A DNA stretch of 64,000 bases from Pseudomonadota bacterium (lineage in GTDB: Bacteria; Pseudomonadota; Gammaproteobacteria; Burkholderiales; Burkholderiaceae_C): contig JAKOZT010000061.1 in assembly GCA_029779845.1 (NCBI GenBank), positions 29,735-93,734 on the forward strand. The letters run 5' to 3'. A model generated the notes under the pieces. It ran no database searches, had not been told where the DNA came from, and was given only the letters and a program-made list of their open reading frames with translations. A program made the translations under genes and the position numbers. Below, piece by piece: positions 60,927 through 64,000 of this stretch. Positions within the stretch are counted from its first letter, which is position 1. Every line of letters begins with the position of its first letter.

Positions 60927-61886
60927 ATGTCTCTCGGCGAATTCGACCTCATCGCGAAGTACTTCACCCGCCCGGTGCGCCGCGCGGCTCTCGGCATCGG
61001 CGACGACTGCGCGCTGCTCGCGCCGGCGCCCGGCATGCAGCTCGCGGTGACCAGCGACATGCTGGTCGAGGGCCGGCATTTCCTGTCCACCGTCGCGCCG
61101 CAGCGGCTCGGCCACAAGGCGCTGGCGGTCAACTTGAGCGACCTCGCCGCCTGCGGCGCAAAGCCGCTGGGCTTCACGCTCGCGCTGGCCTTGCCGCGCG
61201 CCGACGAGCGCTTTCTCGAAGGCTTCGCGCACGGGATGTTCGCGCTCGCCGACGCGCAGGGCATCGAGCTGGTGGGCGGCGACACCACGCAAGGGCCGCT
61301 GGCGATCTGCATCACCGCGATGGGCGAGGTGCCGGCCGGCGGCGCGCTGCTGCGCTCGGGCGCGCGCGCCGGCGATGATCTGTGGGTGAGCGGCACGCCC
61401 GGCGATGCGCGCCTCGCGCTCGAGGTTTTTCGAGGCACCGCGAGCCTCGATGCCCACGCGTTCGACGCGGTGCGCGAGGCGATGGAACAACCGCAGCCGC
61501 GCCTCGCGCTCGGCCTCGCGCTGCGCGGCGTCGCGACCAGCGCGATCGACGTCTCCGACGGCCTGCTGGGCGACCTCGGCCACATCCTGCGGCGCTCGGG
61601 CGTGGGCGCCGTCGTCGAGGTCGACGCCGTGCCGCGCAGCGCGGCGCTGGCCGCGCAGCCGCTCGCGCTGCAGCGCGAATGCACGCTGGCCGGCGGCGAC
61701 GACTACGAACTGCTGTTCACCGCGCCGGCGGCGCTCGCCGAGCAGGTGCAGGCCGCCGGCCGCGCGGCGCAGACGAGGGTCACGCGCATCGGCCGCATCG
61801 AAGCCGGCAATGCGCTGCGCCTCGTCGGCAACGACGGCCGCGCCGTTCCGAACACCTTCGGCTCCTTCGACCACTTCAGGAGCTGA
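60927..61886 (+). CDS. thiL: Thiamine-monophosphate kinase ThiL
   Basis: A 319-residue ATP-dependent enzyme making thiamine pyrophosphate from thiamine monophosphate. The N-terminal FDLIAKYFTRP and IGDDCALL, the metal site GGDTTQGPLAI, and the C-terminal CTLAGGDDYELLFTAP are signature motifs. Length is as expected. It begins a thiL-pgpA-pncC run with four-base spacing to pgpA, an arrangement common in proteobacteria. Confidence 0.95.
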   Translation: MSLGEFDLIAKYFTRPVRRAALGIGDDCALLAPAPGMQLAVTSDMLVEGRHFLSTVAPQRLGHKALAVNLSDLAACGAKPLGFTLALALPRADERFLEGFAHGMFALADAQGIELVGGDTTQGPLAICITAMGEVPAGGALLRSGARAGDDLWVSGTPGDARLALEVFRGTASLDAHAFDAVREAMEQPQPRLALGLALRGVATSAIDVSDGLLGDLGHILRRSGVGAVVEVDAVPRSAALAAQPLALQRECTLAGGDDYELLFTAPAALAEQVQAAGRAAQTRVTRIGRIEAGNALRLVGNDGRAVPNTFGSFDHFRS

Positions 61887-61890
61887 GCGC

Positions 61891-62397
61891 ATGCAGCCCA
61901 CCTGGCGCTTCATGTTCGCCCACCCGGCGCGGCCCATCGCGCTCGGCTTCGGCGCCGGCCTCGCGCCGGGGGCGCCCGGCACCATCGGCACGCTGTGGGC
62001 CTGGGCCGCCTACGCGATCCTGCGCCCCGGCTTCGACGACGCGCAGTGGGGTTGGGTGATGGCCGCCGCCTTCGCGCTCGGCTGGTGGGCCTGCACGCTC
62101 ACCGCACGCCACCTGGCCGTCGCCGACCCCGGGGCGATCGTCTGGGACGAGGTGATCGCCTTCTGGCTGGTGCTGTGGCTGGCGATGCCGATGGGTTTGC
62201 TGGGCCAGGCGATCGCCTTCGTGCTGTTCCGCTACTTCGACGCCGCCAAGCCCGGCCCGGTGGCCTGGGCCGACAGGCTCTTCAAGCAGCGCGCCGGCCA
62301 GGGCATCGGCTGGGCGCAGGGCTTCGGCATCCTGTTCGACGACCTGGTGGCGGCGCTGTGCACGCTGCTCGTGATCGCGCTGTGGAGGTGGTGGTGA
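61891..62397 (+). CDS. pgpA: Phosphatidylglycerophosphatase A
   Basis: A 168-residue inner-membrane phosphatase that dephosphorylates phosphatidylglycerophosphate. It has GLAPGAPGTIGTLWA near the start, the DPGAIVWDEVIAFW motif with conserved acids, about four membrane helices, and the C-terminal QGFGILFDDLVAAL. AGGAG lies eight bases upstream. Its TGA overlaps the next start by one base (TGATGA). Confidence 0.95.
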   Translation: MQPTWRFMFAHPARPIALGFGAGLAPGAPGTIGTLWAWAAYAILRPGFDDAQWGWVMAAAFALGWWACTLTARHLAVADPGAIVWDEVIAFWLVLWLAMPMGLLGQAIAFVLFRYFDAAKPGPVAWADRLFKQRAGQGIGWAQGFGILFDDLVAALCTLLVIALWRWW

Positions 62398-62885
62398 TGA
62401 AACGCTTCGAGGCCGACGTGCTCGCGCTCGGCGACGCGCTGCGCGCGCGCGCAGAGAAGCTCGCCGCGGCCGAATCCTGCACCGGCGGACTGATCGCCGC
62501 GGCCTGCACCTCGGTGGCGGGTGCCAGCGACTGGTTCGAGCGCGGCTTCGTCACCTACTCGAACGAGGCCAAGAGCGAGTGCCTGGGCGTGCCGGCCGCG
62601 TTGATCGAAGCGCACGGCGCGGTCAGCGAGCCGGTGGCGCGCGCGATGGCCGAGGGCGCGCTGGCGCACTCGAAGGCGCAGTGGGCGATCGCCGTCACCG
62701 GCATCGCCGGCCCGGGCGGCGCGGTACCGGGCAAGCCGGTGGGCACGGTGTGGCTGGCGCTGGCGCATGCGGGGCAGCTGACGCGCGCCGAGCGCCTGCA
62801 CTTCGACGGCGACCGCACGATGGTGCGCGAGCAGACGCTGCGGCGCGCGCTGGCGCAGCTGCGCTCGGCGCTGGAGCGGGCGTGA
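62397..62885 (+). CDS. pncC: Nicotinamide-nucleotide amidohydrolase PncC (CinA C-terminal domain)
   Basis: A 162-residue single-domain protein homologous to the C-terminal half of CinA. The family motif AAAESCTGGLIAA, the SNEAKSECLGVP segment and AVTGIAGPGG are present. It deamidates nicotinamide mononucleotide in NAD recycling. The stop overlaps the next gene's GTG by four bases, so translation is coupled. Confidence 0.93.
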   Translation: MKRFEADVLALGDALRARAEKLAAAESCTGGLIAAACTSVAGASDWFERGFVTYSNEAKSECLGVPAALIEAHGAVSEPVARAMAEGALAHSKAQWAIAVTGIAGPGGAVPGKPVGTVWLALAHAGQLTRAERLHFDGDRTMVREQTLRRALAQLRSALERA

Positions 62886-63769
62886 GCATCCTGCTCACCG
62901 GCCGCTTCGACGCGGGCGAGCGCGACGAATGGCTGGCGCTGCTGCGCGCCGAACTGCCGGGCGAGACCTTCGTGCTCGAACCCGGCGAAACCGTCGACAT
63001 CGCCGTCGTCGCCAATCCGCCGGCCGGCGCGCTGCAAGGCTTGCCCAGGCTCGCGCTGATCCAGTCGCTGTGGGCCGGCGTCGACAAGCTGCTCGCCGAT
63101 GCGAGCATCCCGGCGCAGATCCCGATCGCGCGCATGGTCGATCCGGCGATGAACGAAGCGATGGCCGAGACCGCGCTGTGGGCGGTGCTCAGCCTGCAGC
63201 GCGACTTTTTCGACTACGCGCGCCAGCAGGCCGCCGCGTCGTGGCAGCCGCATCCGCAGCGGCGCGCCGACGAACTGCCGGTGCTGGTGCTCGGGCGCGG
63301 CCAGATGGGCACGACGGTGGCGCGGCGGCTCGCGGCCAACGGCTTCCACGTCGTGGCCTGGGGCTCGCGCGACGGCCCGCTGCACGCGCGGCTTGCGGAC
63401 GCGGCGGTGGTGATCAACCTGCTGCCGCTGACGCCGGCGACGCGCGGGATCTTCGATGCCGCGACGCTGGCCGCGATGCGCCCCGGCGCCAGCCTCGTCA
63501 ACCTGGCGCGCGGCGCGCATGTGGTCGATGCCGCGCTGCTCGCCGCGCTCGACGCCGGCCATCTGCGCCATGCGGTGCTCGATGTCTTTCATCAGGAACC
63601 GCTGCCGCGCGAGCATCGCTACTGGTCGCATCCGAAGGTGACGCTGCTGCCGCACGTGGCCGCCGCCACCGATGCGCGCAGCGCGGCGGCGGTGGCGGCG
63701 GCGAACCTGAAGCGCTTTCGCGCCGGCGCGCCGCTCGAACACCTGGTGAATCGCGCGCGCGGTTACTGA
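62882..63769 (+). CDS. Glyoxylate/hydroxypyruvate reductase, GhrA-like
   Basis: A 295-residue D-2-hydroxyacid dehydrogenase. It has the NAD(P) site LGRGQMGTTVARRL (about 140-153), substrate-binding Arg in NLARGAHVVD, the catalytic Glu in HQEPLP and catalytic His in LPHVAAAT. It reduces glyoxylate or hydroxypyruvate; GhrA-like assignment is by length and by the short N-terminal domain. The start is a GTG inside the pncC stop (GTGA). Confidence 0.9.
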   Translation: MSILLTGRFDAGERDEWLALLRAELPGETFVLEPGETVDIAVVANPPAGALQGLPRLALIQSLWAGVDKLLADASIPAQIPIARMVDPAMNEAMAETALWAVLSLQRDFFDYARQQAAASWQPHPQRRADELPVLVLGRGQMGTTVARRLAANGFHVVAWGSRDGPLHARLADAAVVINLLPLTPATRGIFDAATLAAMRPGASLVNLARGAHVVDAALLAALDAGHLRHAVLDVFHQEPLPREHRYWSHPKVTLLPHVAAATDARSAAAVAAANLKRFRAGAPLEHLVNRARGY

Positions 63770-63789
63770 TACCGACCGGCGATCAATCG

Positions 63790-63965
63790 TTCAGAAAGTC
63801 GGCAGCGTGGTCCAAGCGGCAAAGGGCCGTGCGGGCCGCCCGCGGCGCTTCGATGAGACGGTCGGCCCTGCGGGCCGACTGCCTTGCGCTGCTCGGTCTC
63901 GCGGCCCCGCCGCGGAACTCGCTTCGCGGGCTATCGCCCGCTGCGCTCAATCACCCGCGGCGAGC
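63790..63965. repeat. Probable intergenic repeat region with hairpins
   Basis: After the last gene the sequence loses coding character and contains short dyads, for example GTCGGCC (63861-63867) and GGCCGAC (63873-63879) around a five-base loop, then several GC-rich TCGC/GCGA blocks. It resembles another dispersed repeat class I have seen between genes in Burkholderiales; only one copy is visible here and the window ends soon after, so this is tentative. No gene start is supported up to 64000. Confidence 0.35.
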
Positions 63966-64000
63966 ATGAGGACGAAGCGCGCGGGTACGCGCGCGGGCCA

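Overview
The window is a very GC-rich chromosomal segment of a betaproteobacterium, most likely a Burkholderiales member of the Rubrivivax/Leptothrix/Rhizobacter type. This rests on gene content and order (urt urea transporter, metX-metW, lptD-surA-rsmA, maeB, thiL-pgpA-pncC), DUF4148, and a dispersed GC-rich repeat of a kind I associate with that order. Genus is an inference; no rRNA gene is present. No tRNA, rRNA, CRISPR array or insertion sequence was seen, and no gene-free stretch exceeds about 220 bases.

Region 1 (1-8736) is core-like. A leftward urea ABC transporter operon (urtA, urtB, start of urtC, cut by the window edge) diverges from an NCS1 permease fused to a hybrid histidine kinase, followed by a LuxR-type response regulator. 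Then come metX-metW, preceded by a good sigma70-like promoter that runs straight into a terminator-like hairpin.

Region 2 (8835-36291) looks like a catabolic island, visibly less GC-saturated at third codon positions. Its centre is a divergent AraC/TetR regulator pair. Leftward from AraC runs a nine-gene set: AraC, a small membrane protein, a PQQ/heme alcohol dehydrogenase, a biotin-dependent carboxylase in three subunits (carboxyltransferase-like, biotin carrier, biotin carboxylase), an SCP2-type thiolase, a tyrosine-phosphatase-like protein and an acyl-CoA ligase. Rightward from TetR are an APC amine/amino-acid permease and a fold-type IV transaminase resembling (R)-amine transaminases. Converging on these is a leftward eight-gene run: SDR, DUF1329, DUF1302, class III transaminase, RND/MMPL transporter, YCF48-like protein, imine-reductase-like protein and choline-kinase-like protein. 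A long acyl-CoA dehydrogenase diverges from the SDR. Taken together this suggests uptake and breakdown of a hydrophobic amine or amino alcohol: deamination or imine reduction, alcohol oxidation, CoA activation, carboxylation and thiolysis. The substrate is unknown. The most unusual points are the imine-reductase/(R)-transaminase pairing and a carboxyltransferase-like subunit that lacks the usual carbamylated lysine and one metal-binding histidine. The right edge of the island abuts a decayed NodT-type outer-membrane gene fragment.

Region 3 (36403-49673) holds a dienoyl-CoA isomerase-like protein, an alpha/beta hydrolase, an M20 peptidase, a small membrane protein, a 1712-residue FAAL-PCP-C-A-PCP peptide synthetase with a glycine-like code and no thioesterase, a COG2509-type flavoprotein, a DUF4148 protein, a LysR regulator and an AmgK-like sugar kinase.

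Region 4 (49764-64000) is core again: lptD-surA-rsmA, a barnase-like secreted RNase with its barstar, maeB, a two-component pair, then thiL, pgpA, pncC and a GhrA-like reductase. Two copies of a dispersed repeat lie at 48537-48599 and 53497-53570; the second is translated as an N-terminal extension of RsmA.
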